A stretch of 64,000 nt of DNA from Mesocentrotus franciscanus. Its lineage: Eukaryota > Echinodermata > Echinoidea > Camarodonta > Strongylocentrotidae. The notes under the pieces are model-generated. The model was given only the letters and a program-made list of their open reading frames with translations, did not search any database and was not told where the DNA came from. Position 1 is the stretch's first letter. Every line of letters begins with the position of its first letter. This document shows positions 34,252 through 46,022 of the stretch, piece after piece. A program made the translations under genes and the position numbers. The stretch spans positions 20,808,251 to 20,872,250 of the forward strand of contig CP137668.1 in assembly GCA_037976565.1 (NCBI GenBank), written 5' to 3'.

Positions 34252-34374
34252 GACAGAGATCTCTCTTTTGCTACTCCAAAATTATGGAATAGCCTCCTTC
34301 CCCATATCCAAGATGCTTCATCCTTACATACTTTGAAAACCATGTTCAACACCCACTTCTTCAGTTTCCTCTAA
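34252..34374 (+). pseudogene. C-terminal remnant of a non-LTR retrotransposon ORF2
   Basis: Forty codons read DRDLSFATPKLWNSLL, then a helix-like 'LHTLKTMFNTHFFSF' and a TAA stop. The 'F..ATPKLWNSLP....L..FK..L..HLF' pattern is the typical end of LINE reverse-transcriptase polyproteins. The reading frame upstream is broken, as expected for a 5'-truncated, decayed copy. The AT-rich 3' region follows to about 34610. It lies just outside the 2-kb inverted-repeat element. The LINE clade is not assigned. Confidence 0.75.
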
Positions 34375-35814
34375 GTCGTTAACACAATAAATCAATGCCT
34401 TTATTTTATCTGTCATGATTAATGTAAGAATTTGTTTCCTTATTTCACAATGTAATATGTACTTTATTGGTGCTTTTGTCCCAAATCGCTATATTGTGCA
34501 AAAGACAACGCTTTGCATAATGGCTGCTTGGACAACAGCACCATAGTGCCTAGAAACGTAGTATTAGGCGCGTTAGAAATGTGTCATATCATTATTAATA
34601 TTATTAGAATTCCAGAAGTAATAATTTCCTTTTGCGCATTAATCATAGTGGTAGCTCACGTCATTATTACATAGCTGTCAAGCAACATATTTGTTAATTA
34701 TCTTTGAAATTATCATACTTTAGTATATACTTTGCTGGTGTTATAGATTTTTGTTTAATTATCAGGAATTCTTTAAAATGCTAAGACATAGTGAGCCTCT
34801 TGTCTTGATCAAACTTTACAATTTAAAGAAGAAAATAGTGAATGTCACATAAACTGTTTCGCACATTGTATTAGACCACAAATGACGTCATTCTGTCATC
34901 TATTGGTACTCCTATATGTTTCTTTATCAATGTGGCTGGCCTGTATCACATTTGGACGAGTGTTGAATTAGAAATGTTTAAATGAAGAAAATTCAATAAT
35001 TTTTAAACTATTAATTTACACACTACGATAATGCTTTACTTTACATGACCCTCTCCCAATTCATTTTATTTGTACGTAACATGAGTGCTAAAAGCGATGC
35101 TTGCTTGTGAAGATAAGAGTTATATTCGTTCATGTGAATGAGATGGTATGGTTTCCTAGGCAACCACCTTGAATGAGGGGTTAATATTGACAAGAGGATA
35201 TAGCCATTGAGAGATGGATAGAACGTGCGTATGACCAGTGGATGCAACCATAGGATGAGGGGGCATGTAAGACACCCTTCATGACTCTTCAAGAATTAAC
35301 TACTGCATGAGTTATTACGTCATTACAATGGTCTTTAAATTCTTTTGTTGGTCTATACTATTTTTTTTCTTTTCTTATAGATTTCGTTACTTTTCGGTCT
35401 TTTAAAACTAAAATTTGAAAATGGTCCTAAATTTATCGATTTCTAGTAATAAAACTGAAGTTTAATTGGTCATATAGTGGGAAAAGGATCCATTGTTCAC
35501 AGGTAACAATAGATCGATAGGTGTGGACCAAATACTCGAATTTTGTTAAGATATTGACAGATTAGGTGTACTGGTAATAAGGTGGTTCCAGATACGGATA
35601 AATATGTAAATATATTTTAACCATGTTCTCTTAGAGTGACAACGTGTCGGTGGTGGATCCAGGTGGGGGTCGAATCGGCCGCCCAACCCCCCCTTTTTTA
35701 GCGGCCTAAAAAGAAAAAGAAAGAAAAAAGATATAGGAAAGAGCGACGGAAGAAAAAGGAGAAATAAAAATAGAAAATAAGGTAAAAGAGAAGAAGAGAG
35801 GGAGAGGAGAGGAG

Positions 35815-35815
<1 letters not shown>

Positions 35816-35874
<59 letters not shown>
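35816..35874. repeat. Compound (TA)n(GA)n microsatellite
   Basis: A TA run followed directly by a GA run. Frames through it read Tyr-Ile or Ser-Leu repeats and are discounted. Confidence 0.9.
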
Positions 35875-35882
<8 letters not shown>

Positions 35883-36166
35883 CGCTACCCTGATATAATA
35901 GGGGCTGTGTAAATTGCAATGGGAAAGTTAAAATTTCTTTCGCTCGTGACATCCATCTTGAACATTCTAAATAACTAAAAACTTAAGAGCGTCCAGGGGC
36001 TCGGGCCTACACCCCTGGACTCCCGACAATGCTGTACCCCTGCATCCCGCTTTAGGGGCCTTAAGGCGGCCCCCGGACCCCATCCGTAAAGATAGAAATG
36101 GTTCCCGGCCAAGACAACCTTTGTGGTAGGGTCCATGGTTCTATAAAATTGTCCTTGGAACGGAGG

Positions 36167-36169
<3 letters not shown>

Positions 36170-36197
<28 letters not shown>

Positions 36198-36198
36198 C
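36170..36198. repeat. (GA)n microsatellite
   Basis: An uninterrupted GA run inside the putative hAT-like element. Confidence 0.85.
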
Positions 36199-38589
36199 GT
36201 GTGCGTATGTGAGAGAGAATTGATTTCCAACGAATAGGGGAAGTGTGAATTTCAAGGATAGATCAGAGTTCTGTTGCTCAAGAGGTCTATCTTGAAGACT
36301 ATGAATTGCTAAAACCCGAGAACGTCCGGCGGCTCTGCCTCATGAACTCCACCCGGAAGGGTTAGAAAAGAGTTTCTATAGCTTGAAGGTTCTGAATTGC
36401 TAGGGGCCCTAAGGCGGATCTCTGGATGCTCTGGACCCACCATTAAGGTTCGCGCACACGTCGACTTCGCCCCCTTCGGAAAATCCTGAATCCACCGGTG
36501 CATTTTGACGTTTTACCATAATGAATCTTTCAAATACGGACAACTGATAATCGTCATCCCCACCCCTTTCAGCCCCTCACCTTAAATGCATGCATACCCC
36601 TTCCGATACTAATGGAAGAGAGCATTGTGCAAAAATGATGGATTGACTGGCTTAGGCTGACTTTAGCGCTGTCTCGTACGGATGACTAGCACTGAGCTTC
36701 ACATTCATCAGTCACACCACACTTCAATACCAAGGTCATGCGCTATTATGGAGAATGGTGGGGCGTATAGACTTTTGAGTTTATACCCCTCCCTAGAATC
36801 TTCCCCCGTTTGTGACGTCACATCTGGGATGAAATACCCACGCGCAATGGTGGTGGGGCAGTCCTAACTTGAATCTATGTAATGATGATCTTGTTATGCT
36901 GACAAATCTGAGCCAGAAATCTTCAGGATTCCTGTGTTGACTGAACTTTGTACATTCAAAAGTTGAAAAATTGCAACATAAAACTCAATTTTAAGAGGAA
37001 AAAATGTTCAGTTTATATCCCAACGGTACATTAGCAACACTCCAAAATAGCGGATGCGAAGTTGAAAACACTTTGCTTATTTTTTGTATGCGTTGGCCCT
37101 GGACGAAGGCTGACTAAAAAGGGTGCAGAATTGATGCGTTACGACAAATGGAGTATTCATTCTCGCATCTCTGATCACATTACTGAAACAACAAAAAACA
37201 AAAAAAATATTTTCGAATTCTTTCTTAAATGAGCATTATAATTCAGCTAATTTTGTTCTCACATGCAATACTCTTTACAAAATGTTATTTAATATTTCAC
37301 AAGGCTATGTTGGATTACACATTAAGGTAATCAAAGCCAACCCTGTATGTTGGAGGCTATGGGGCAGTTATTATGACGTCATCACCGTTAGTAGTACCTT
37401 CAATGTATATTGCCCTTGGGGCAACGACCAGTTTTAAGGTATGTTTACTGAACGGTGATTTACAGCTGTTTAATATCTCATGCCAGTCTTATCAAAGTGG
37501 TATTAACCTTCCCCTCATCACCTCGTTTCATCGATGTTGCCAAAATGAACTTGGTAGCCGCCATGTTTTCTACTTTGTTGATATAGAAATTGTATAGAGG
37601 TTGACCTTTCTCTAGCTTGTATGCATGCAGCTACCAACACCAATGCTATGTTATTAGTAGCTTTAAGCTTTGAGCATGATATTTGCCTTCGTATTGTATC
37701 TCCCAGCTCCATATGATTTCAGCCTCATTTTCCCCATCCGTCACCACAACAGAACACTGGGTATTCTATACTAATATTGTTTACGACTGCCTGCTATTCT
37801 AAAAACCCTAAAATCTAAGCAGGTTGGCTTCACTCAAATGAAATATGTCTAACAAAAGTCTGCAGTTCCCTGCACACCCTGCCTATTCAAACTTAAGCCC
37901 ACGAATAACTGAAACCCTTAAACAGCTGCTGTACATAACTTTCACTGGCTACCATGGTGATGATAATAGCAAATAAAAAGAGTTACACAATGAAAAAGAA
38001 AAAGAAAAGCATGCTATTTCTCTCGATCGATCGATCGAAATAACTTATGCTCTGTGTAAAAAATGAAAAAAAATTCCATCTTTATAAATCATCTTTTCAT
38101 CATGATTTGTATTGCCTTTAACGTTCATCATGTCCTTCTGGTGGTTTACTTGATTATTTAAGCTCTTCCTTGTCATACAGTGTAAAACAACTTTCATAAA
38201 GAGATGACTAGTTATATTTTCTAGGTCGATGATGACATCACGGAAGATTCCTTTTCTTTCTAATTCAAGTTTTCTACATCTAAGCTGGGTATGTGACTGA
38301 AAACATGTGTGAAAGAGAAAGCCAAGGCCCCAAACATGTGAAGAATCCACACCTCTCTCCCTAGAGTTATCTGGGAAGAGATTGCAGACGCAAACCATCT
38401 CAGAATCTTGAATCTTGTTGATGGAAGAAAAGTGGTGGTTGTGTTTTGAGCGTATACCCACGGGGGCAAATATTCGCCTGAGCTTAGATTTGTAAAGACA
38501 CGAAGCGGGTTGCAAGACCAAACTATAAGTATAATGAATGCCGAATGCATTGCATATGGGGAAGGAGAGAAGAGATGAGGTGTAAGAGA

Positions 38590-38633
38590 GAGTGAGAGAG
38601 AAAGAGAGAGAGAGAGAGAAAAAAAAAGAGAAA
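38590..38633. repeat. (GA)n purine tract
   Basis: A GA-rich tract. The minus-strand frame of 211 codons beginning nearby reads it as Ser-Leu repeats. Confidence 0.85.
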
Positions 38634-38924
38634 GGAGTATGTGCTCGCATGTGTACCATTGACAGATGTAATGACGTCATAAGTCATGTGATTTGTGCCA
38701 TTATCTTGTGAAGATATGAACATTCCATAGGCTGTAAATATCCTTGGTTCAAGTCTTTAAATACATAAAATCATCTTTTTCACACGTTGTTATTTTACGT
38801 TGTATAGACAATTTGTGTACGATACAGTGTCGTAAGAATGATGCAAATATTGACGGGATACAGGCCTGGGCGCGAGTGAGCAGAGCGAACACACTTCTCG
38901 GGTTCCTTCTCGCCCTCTATTCTC

Positions 38925-38945
38925 TCTCTCCCTCTCCCTCTCCAT

Positions 38946-38976
<31 letters not shown>

Positions 38977-38992
38977 CCCCTCTCTCCCTTTT
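38925..38992. repeat. (CT)n microsatellite
   Basis: CT runs with short C-rich interruptions. A hAT-like end ('ctcgtagctacgcca') follows at about 39022-39037. Confidence 0.9.
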
Positions 38993-39469
38993 TCTTTGTT
39001 GCCACTCGCTGGGGGCATGCCCCTCGTAGCTACGCCACGCAGTTACATACAACTCAATTAATGTATTTTTTTCTTAAAATGACAGTAAGTTGTCTTTGGT
39101 ATTATAAAGGCTATTTTTATGTTAGAAAACAATATCAGCTTGAGCTATTTGGCGTTGATTTGAATTTTCCTTGGGAATAACATTATGACCCTTGTCTATA
39201 AGGGAAGGGTACTTGATGTGGTATTCTGGGGTTCATAACGTGATGTGATTATTGTATGGAATTTCGACGAGTTTTGGGTTATGATGGGCTTTGGTGGGGT
39301 TACAGTGGTTATTGGGGAATGCTGCCTGCCTCATGTCGGTTGGAAATGCAAGTAAATCAGCTGTGTGTTCATTAAGGTCAGGCTTATCTGGTTATGACAA
39401 CACTCACAAGTTTAGTTCTTAGAAAGAAATATAGAGATAGAAGGCAGTCAAAGAAAATGGGAAGGGGAG

Positions 39470-39556
39470 GAAGCCATAGGAGAGAAAGAGAGCGAAAAGC
39501 GATAGAAAGAGAAAAAAAAGAAGAAAAAAAAGAAAAGAAAGAAAGAGAGAGAGATT
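39470..39556. repeat. Polypurine tract
   Basis: GA/AAG-rich on the + strand over about 85 bp. Apparent Lys/Glu-rich frames across it are compositional. Confidence 0.8.
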
Positions 39557-40584
39557 GGAGTGTAATGGCGTATATCATAATGTGGAAATGACTGGTGGAC
39601 AGGTATAACGCATCTCATTCAATTCAGGCCAGATCATTTTTTAAATCAGGGTCCTATAGTGTTCTCTATAATTAATACAATTATCACATCACATGCTACT
39701 GCCCTACATTCGTCTTATTAAGGGAATACTATAACCCGTACCAATGATATACCGTGGGTGCAGATTATGTAAGACTAACCAGGAAATATGTAAGACAAAA
39801 ACAATCCTGGTATGGGGCACTGTAGGAAGGTCATGCAAGAATAGTATAGTTTATCAGACGTGAATGTGGTCATGTATAAAGAAGCATGAATAGGAACCAA
39901 ATGAATTGACCATGACATTACGAGGTGATGACATACTAGAGCACATAAAGAATGCTGGATGCGAGGGTGGCATTTTGTTAAAGGTACGCATTAATACATT
40001 GGAAATTGCGGTAAGAGAAATATGATTCTGTAAATGCCCTATGCAATTTAATGTAAATTGATATTTTAGCTTAAGGAATGAAGATTGCAATTCCTTAATT
40101 TGACTGGCTATGCGTTGTGCACCTATTATGACCCGAAAATTTTACAATAGATGTTATGTGAAAATAACGAGATTGTAATGAAAACGACAGTAGGATATGT
40201 ATTTAACATTCTTAATTCAATATCATAACATTTTTGGGTAATATATAAAGCAAGAATAGTTTATGCAGAAGCCACGTAATTTGTTACGTACTCATCACTA
40301 AAAATAAAAAAATTCACAGACCAGCGAAATAAGAGGTATAGGTTTGATAACATGTCAAAGCTCTCCAACATGATACATTGCTCCAATGACTCTTTCTTAA
40401 TCAAATCGGTAAAATATGGGCTATTTTCATTGTTCATCATGTTGTTGTTTGTTTCTTCTTTTTTTGTCGAGCAAGACCAGGCTCAATTTAGGCCCTTATA
40501 TTTGATATCATGTTGATATTTTATGATTATATGTTTATCCAGAAGCTTTTGAACCTTTTCAAAATGATGTGCATGGTTTCCATC

Positions 40585-40587
<3 letters not shown>

Positions 40588-40616
<29 letters not shown>

Positions 40617-40865
40617 CTGATGTTAGAACATCCGGAGAGAATGTTGAAAAGAGTAATCCTCTCTATCCCACAGGTGTGAACAGTTAAGCGGACCCTATAT
40701 TAAGTCCACGGCAAGGGACATGAGACATGTGACCCCTCCCCCTCTCTCTCTCTCTCTCCCTCTATCTCTCTCTTTCTCCCCTTCGCTTTATTTCTCTCTT
40801 CTCTCTTTCTACCTACGTCCTCTCTCTCTCTGTTTCTTGCTTACCTCTCTCGCTCTCTCCTTCTA
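40588..40865. repeat. Two (CT)n tracts
   Basis: A pure CT run at about 40590-40617 and a longer interrupted pyrimidine tract at about 40737-40865. No coding support. Confidence 0.85.
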
Positions 40866-42074
40866 TCTCCCTCGTCGCAGGCGGTATCAAACCATTTCCT
40901 CCTGAAATGAGTATAGAAGCGTGTATGAAATTGAAACCGGGACAGAGAACGCGAGTAGAGGCCTAGGTTACGGGTCCAGACATATTACTCCATTTAACTG
41001 CTTAGGAGTGCATTTGAAGTTTGCGCAAATACCTTATAGGATGAAGGTGCCTGAAATTAGGGTAATGTGTCTGACATTTAGTGAGAGAGAAAAGAAAAGA
41101 ACCGGGGTGATCCTTTTATTTATCACGAGCGGGAATCTTTATTATGTTCGCTTATATGAAATATCACGAGACAGGAGAGTGACGAGGAAATCAACACCTC
41201 GCTTACCTGTAAGTAGTCTTCGAACTCAGCCTCTAGCGTTACATGTATAACGGTGGCTAGATATATAATTGGTCTCGTTACTGCAGCCTTTGGAAGTAGG
41301 CATTGATATAGATTATAGTGTGACTATCGTAGCTCTCAAACATAAGTCCAAGTCTCATAGCCATGACTCTGGCGTATACCTATTTTGTTAGCAAACCATT
41401 TCTATAATTTTGATAGTGATTTCATTCCCTTCTCGTTGCTGAAGTCTAGATACGGGTATATTGGTTTTAGTGAATGAAATCAAGCTTCGATGCCTTTAAG
41501 CATTCCGTTGCATCAACGATGCGAATTTGATAGCATAAGCGCTTTTCTTTCTTTCTTAATAATCAGAATACTTTTCTTTCGTTATTACTATTTTATTCGT
41601 TTGTTGTCTCGATCGCCTTGATTTTCTAGAATGAAAAGCTCATAAATATTGACTGATTAAATCTATGAAAAAGCCAAGCTGCTACATCCAGCCAAGCATC
41701 CATCTGTTGGCCGCAGGAGCAGGAGCTCGACCCCCTTCCATTAAAACAAAATATAAATGAATTTATGAATTTAAGCAAGGCACACGTAGAAAATGAATGC
41801 GAGAACACCGAACCCCCCTCCCCCAAATATATATATATATATATTCTTCTAGAACAGGTGATGTTTGAATTTCTTTATCTCAGTGTACATTTCATGCATT
41901 ATTTTGATTGCTGGAAGTTGTACTGCTTTTATGCATTTCCGGAGCAATATCAAGTAAACTGAAATTTATCTGCATAAATTGTCTGTTTATTTTTTCCATA
42001 GTATTATTTTGATCCAAACGTATACAAAGTCATAATAATTGTTGTCAAAAGTTAACTTAAAAATCTCAAAATGT

Positions 42075-42350
42075 AGGGGTGTGGTGATGATCTTGTGGAA
42101 AGTCACTGGGTTGTGGATGATAATTATGGTCCTAGGTTCGAGTTCCAGCCGCGGCACTAACATCCTTTGGGAAAACATTACATTGCCAGTCTTACCCAAG
42201 AGATAATGGGTGAGCATTGTAGAAAAGCAATGTGATTGTCTTTCCTGAATGCAAGCATGCATGTCAACTGTGTAAATTATGAGAGTAATACTCCCAGGGA
42301 TGGAGATGGTGCACGCTCAGCTGCTGCTTTGAAATCAAGTGACCAGGGAA
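42075..42350 (+). repeat. tRNA-derived SINE
   Basis: The head reads 'ggggtgtggtgatgat', then 'gggttgtggatgat', then 'ggtcctaggttcgagttcc', i.e. a tRNA-like region with a clear B-box (GGTTCGAGTTCC). It is followed by a body with 'cactaacatcctttggg' and a G/C-balanced tail. This matches the layout of tRNA SINEs common in marine invertebrates. It is not a functional tRNA, because the acceptor stem does not pair. Confidence 0.6.
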
Positions 42351-44636
42351 ATACAGATTTTTAAAAATTCATTTTAGTGCCTCGAACACCTTTAACGAGC
42401 ATTTCATAGAACTTTTTATCGAGCAATTTGCATGTTCATGAGTCTGTGTCATAAAGATCTATAGATATAGCATGTGTGAAGATAGATAGGAACAGGAATA
42501 GGAACAGAGGAACAGAAATATTCACCATTTTATTGTGGGCGGTTTATAACAACGTCAACACTTCTTTATCTACTTCCTTATTTACGGTGAGCATCAACTT
42601 TATGCGACGATTGAAATAATAAACACGACAATTGCTGATATTTTCCTCACAACATCTGGATATTCTCGAAAGCAGGCATGCCATGTCTTGGTACTGCTTT
42701 TTTGCTTCATTCCGGTAATTACCATTCAGGCTTTTCGACTGTAGTCTACAATGTTTTACGATCGTTGATGTTATGCCCAAGCGAGTGGCAGGAATAAAGG
42801 CTGGTGTTGATGTCATTTTGATGAAAAAAACAAATGACAATTTCACAACTGTCCAAAGTTGTTTTTGCCCCATATCTTTTGACTTTATCTGATTCTATCA
42901 TCATGATCATTATAACTACATGCATAATAAGCATAGTGACAGGCATGGGGAAGGAGGGTGTAAGCTGACATCATTTTACCCAAATATCAGCTTTCCAGCG
43001 ATAAGTGGTGTTTTTAAACCATTTGTGGGTGTAATTTGATCTGTAACGTAAGGCAGGGTATTTAAAATACAGGAGACAACCTCATTGCCGAATATGAGAA
43101 TACGGTTGGTCGAAATATCGGTGGTTTGAAAATTCGGGCGGGATGTGGGGAGGGTTGAAAAGGGCCCATGGAAGGATGCAGCCTCGTAGGCCTATGATGA
43201 CACTTCACCCAGCATTTATCACTGAGGTTACCTTGCTGCCCAGGAACATAGGAGCTATTCTTTACTAGGGCTGCTGAGGGTTGAATGTTATGCCAATAAG
43301 ATGAAAAAAGTCTGTCAAGCTGAGAATATGAGACCATGAAGACGGGAATAAATATTCATCATATTTTGTTGATGCATTTTCATAACAAAAATTGCTGTCA
43401 GCAGACCCTTACTCTTTTAGTGGATGCTTAAGGCTCCTGGATCCATTTTGTCGCAAAAAACATTACGGACTTTTGTCCTGGTTACATCATACCAGTATTT
43501 GCCGTTATAAAAAATACTGTGAATTTCAATGAGATAGTAATGTTGTCTACATTTCATCTTACCTACCTCTGTCAGATTCAAATGCATTCAAAAGGCTTCA
43601 GTTCAAGCAATGCTTTTTCATTAGCAAATTTGGATGCTGCATTAATGATTACTCATTGCAAGTAAAAGGTCATTTATATGAATCTACATCATTCCATGCT
43701 CTTCTTTTACCCGATTAGAAGACAGAAATAAATTGCCCATGCCCATTTTTCACTGTCTTTTGCCGGTGGCTGTGGGAGGAATGGAGGAGGATTAAGCCAG
43801 ATAAATTAGTTTGGTAGGTTTTTTCGCGCTCCATCATGTCTAGAAATACGAGTGGCTCTCTATAGCGAATGATCATTATCGTGGATATTGATATTGTGTC
43901 AAAATACTATAAAGTGAATGGTAACATGTCCGTCTTAATTCAACACATTTATAGTAAAATTAATGTGAACTTCCAGCGCAGGAAAACCGCTTGATCCTCT
44001 TAAAATGTTGAATGTATGCTCATTTCATATTCCATTCATGGTTGAATTGCGTCATGATTTATTTCCCTTGCTCATGTTGTTTACATTTCAATGCAAACCA
44101 TGAATTTTAGAGGGGCTGATAAAGATTGATTCTGCCAGTTTTAAAGCAGATGTAAGAAATGATAGGAGAACAAAATTAGTTGATAAAACGTCATGGTGAT
44201 ATAAAGTTAAACATGCTAAATCTTGTTACAGAAGCATTCTCTCTTTACAATCACTACACTTCCCTTGGAAAGGAAGACATAGTCCAATAAGTTTCTCCAA
44301 AAGCATTCGATCTTGTTTGCAGACGTTAGAGTTATTTTATCATAACAAATCTGAGTTTAACTTGGATGACGTCAGCAGCCGAGCTGTACATAATAAGAAT
44401 TAAGGAAAACAAAAAACAAACAAACAAACAAATAGAAATGGAAAAGAAAACATATTGTGAATTTTTAATTTTAATTTGAAATATGTTGTCATAACTGTTA
44501 TTTTGCACTTGATTATTCATAAAATATATAATACAGTTTTGTTGGAATCACAATGGTCACAATGTTTAAATGAATACGTATAATAATTATTAAATCATTG
44601 ATTGTCCCCATTGTTTTTTTTATTCCTATTCTGCAG

Positions 44637-44882
44637 GTTATGGTCATGTTGCACCGCTGACGATTATAGGCAAACTATTCTGTATGTTCTACGCCTTACT
44701 TGGTATTCCTCTCATGCTTCTAGTCCTGACCAATGTTGGCCGAGTGATGGCGACATCAGCTCGGCTTCTCTACAGAATGTACACCAGTCGTCTTTGTAAG
44801 AGAGTTCGTTGTGGAAAGCGTAGCAAAACCAAAAAGAAAAAGAAGAGGAAAAAACAAGCCAAGAAAACTTTACAGCGGAAAG
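44637..44882 (+). CDS. K2P potassium channel, exon with pore-1 filter and M2
   Basis: The exon starts after 'attctgcag' and ends at AAAG|gtattt. It begins inside the first Gly codon of the pore-1 filter (G|GT TAT GGT, i.e. GYG), an intron position I recall as conserved across K2P genes. Its 81 full codons give YGHVAPLTIIGKLF, then the M2 hallmark FYALLGIPL and 'LLVLTNVGRVMA', then a strongly basic start of the cytoplasmic loop with Lys/Arg runs. Product: one subunit of a dimeric K+ leak channel in the plasma membrane that sets resting potential. It is phase 1 at both ends and joins in frame to 46023. M1, the extracellular cap and the first half of pore 1 are missing, probably upstream of the window. 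The M2 sequence resembles TRESK (KCNK18)/invertebrate TWK channels, but orthology is not established. Confidence 0.93.
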
Positions 44883-46022
44883 GTATTTCTACATCGAGTT
44901 GTTTTTAATGACTTATTTGATTGCCGGCCGTTCCCCAACTACACCCCTCTCTCTCTCTCTCTTTCTGTCTTCATCTCTCTTCTCTCTGTATTTTGTAATT
45001 CAGTTTGTATTCCCAATTTAAAGATATATATATATAATACCAAGTCTTGATAATGACTGCAATCGAGGCAATCGAACATTCTTATTGGAGTGAAGAGACT
45101 GGTAAACATATTAACGTCATGGCATTAGCGAGACCAGCTTCGTTTTATTATTATTATTATTCTTATTATTTTCTTAATATTCTGGACAGGGGAAGGGAAG
45201 TGTAATCGAGCTAGTGAGATTAAACGGCATTTTAACAGGCTCACATTTGCTATTAAACAGAATGTGCCCAAATGCGGCGATTGCGGGGGACGGGGGTGTG
45301 GCTATCCCAACCCCTTTGGACTAAAAAAAGAAACCCAACAAATTAGGAAATGATAACTAAAATAACTAAAATAACTAAAATAGTGACTCTGTATTGCCCT
45401 AGAACTCAAGGTTTCAATATTCAAAACTGAAGTTTGTTTTTTGTTTTGCTCGGTCGCTAGGCGATCTCGCAGAATAATATTTAAGCCTACGATTATTTTC
45501 CAAGGTGCATCGCTAGAATGTAGGTGTTTTATACTGCAATATATAAGGTCTTCTTATTCGGGGTGGGGGATCTTCCTCATCCTATTGGATTCGCTATTAA
45601 TAATTATCGCCAACTATTATTTCTCTCTTGAGATATAATTTCGACATCATCTCTTCTTAGTTCCTTATGACATTATGATCGATTTCCAGTCATATCCTCA
45701 AGGCTACCCCCTTCTGCTAAGCTAACTGAAGTGGAATCTCTTATCTCGAGAATTCTGTTTCATTTGACGTCATAGTCGTAACACTAACCCATTCTCTAAC
45801 ACAGAATAATAGGATTTCAACACACAATAATAGTCAAGTGTAATCAATGCAATGTTACCAATATCAATGGTGCAGTGCTGATAAGAGTTGCATTATGACC
45901 GAGTCCGTAATTCCTCGGCCATTTCCTCCCTAGCTGTTTCAGTGTACGTATTTTATTATTGTTTTTGTTAAACTGATTTCTCTTTCCTTTTCTTTCTTTC
46001 TTTCTTCCGTTTCAAAACGTAG
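44883..46022 (+). other. Intron of the K2P gene (1140 bp)
   Basis: Bounded by gtattt and a polypyrimidine tract ending 'caaaacgtag'. It contains a short CT run, a TA run at about 45024-45034, an ATT run at about 45147-45170, and a 10-bp unit (AACTAAAATA) repeated three times at 45353-45382. No additional exon is recognised. Confidence 0.8.

Larger units (their letters stand above)
35648..36500. mobile_element. Possible hAT-like non-autonomous element
   Basis: The left end CGGTGGTGGATCCAGG and the reverse complement of the right end, CACCGGTGGATTCAGG, share GGTGGATYCAGG, a type of end common in hAT-like elements. The interior is G/C-run-rich and holds TA and GA microsatellites. The flanking 8-mers do not match, so the boundaries or integrity are uncertain. 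Confidence 0.45.
34620..44636. other. Non-coding or intronic region before the K2P exons
   Basis: I searched for the missing K2P exon with M1 and the first half of pore 1 (an open frame ending just before a donor in the first Gly codon of GYG) and found none. The region holds a hAT-like element (35648-36500), a SINE (about 42075-42350) and many microsatellites. Long frames here, such as 38045-38680 on the minus strand, run through simple repeats and are not supported. Part or all of it may be intron of the channel gene. Confidence 0.5.

Noticed and set aside
38045..38680. 211-codon minus-strand frame
   Set aside because: The start region is a GA/CT repeat read as Ser-Leu; the remainder matches nothing and lacks a gene context.
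42075..42160. tRNA gene candidate from a good B-box
   Set aside because: The A-box region and acceptor stem do not fold as a tRNA; a SINE body follows.
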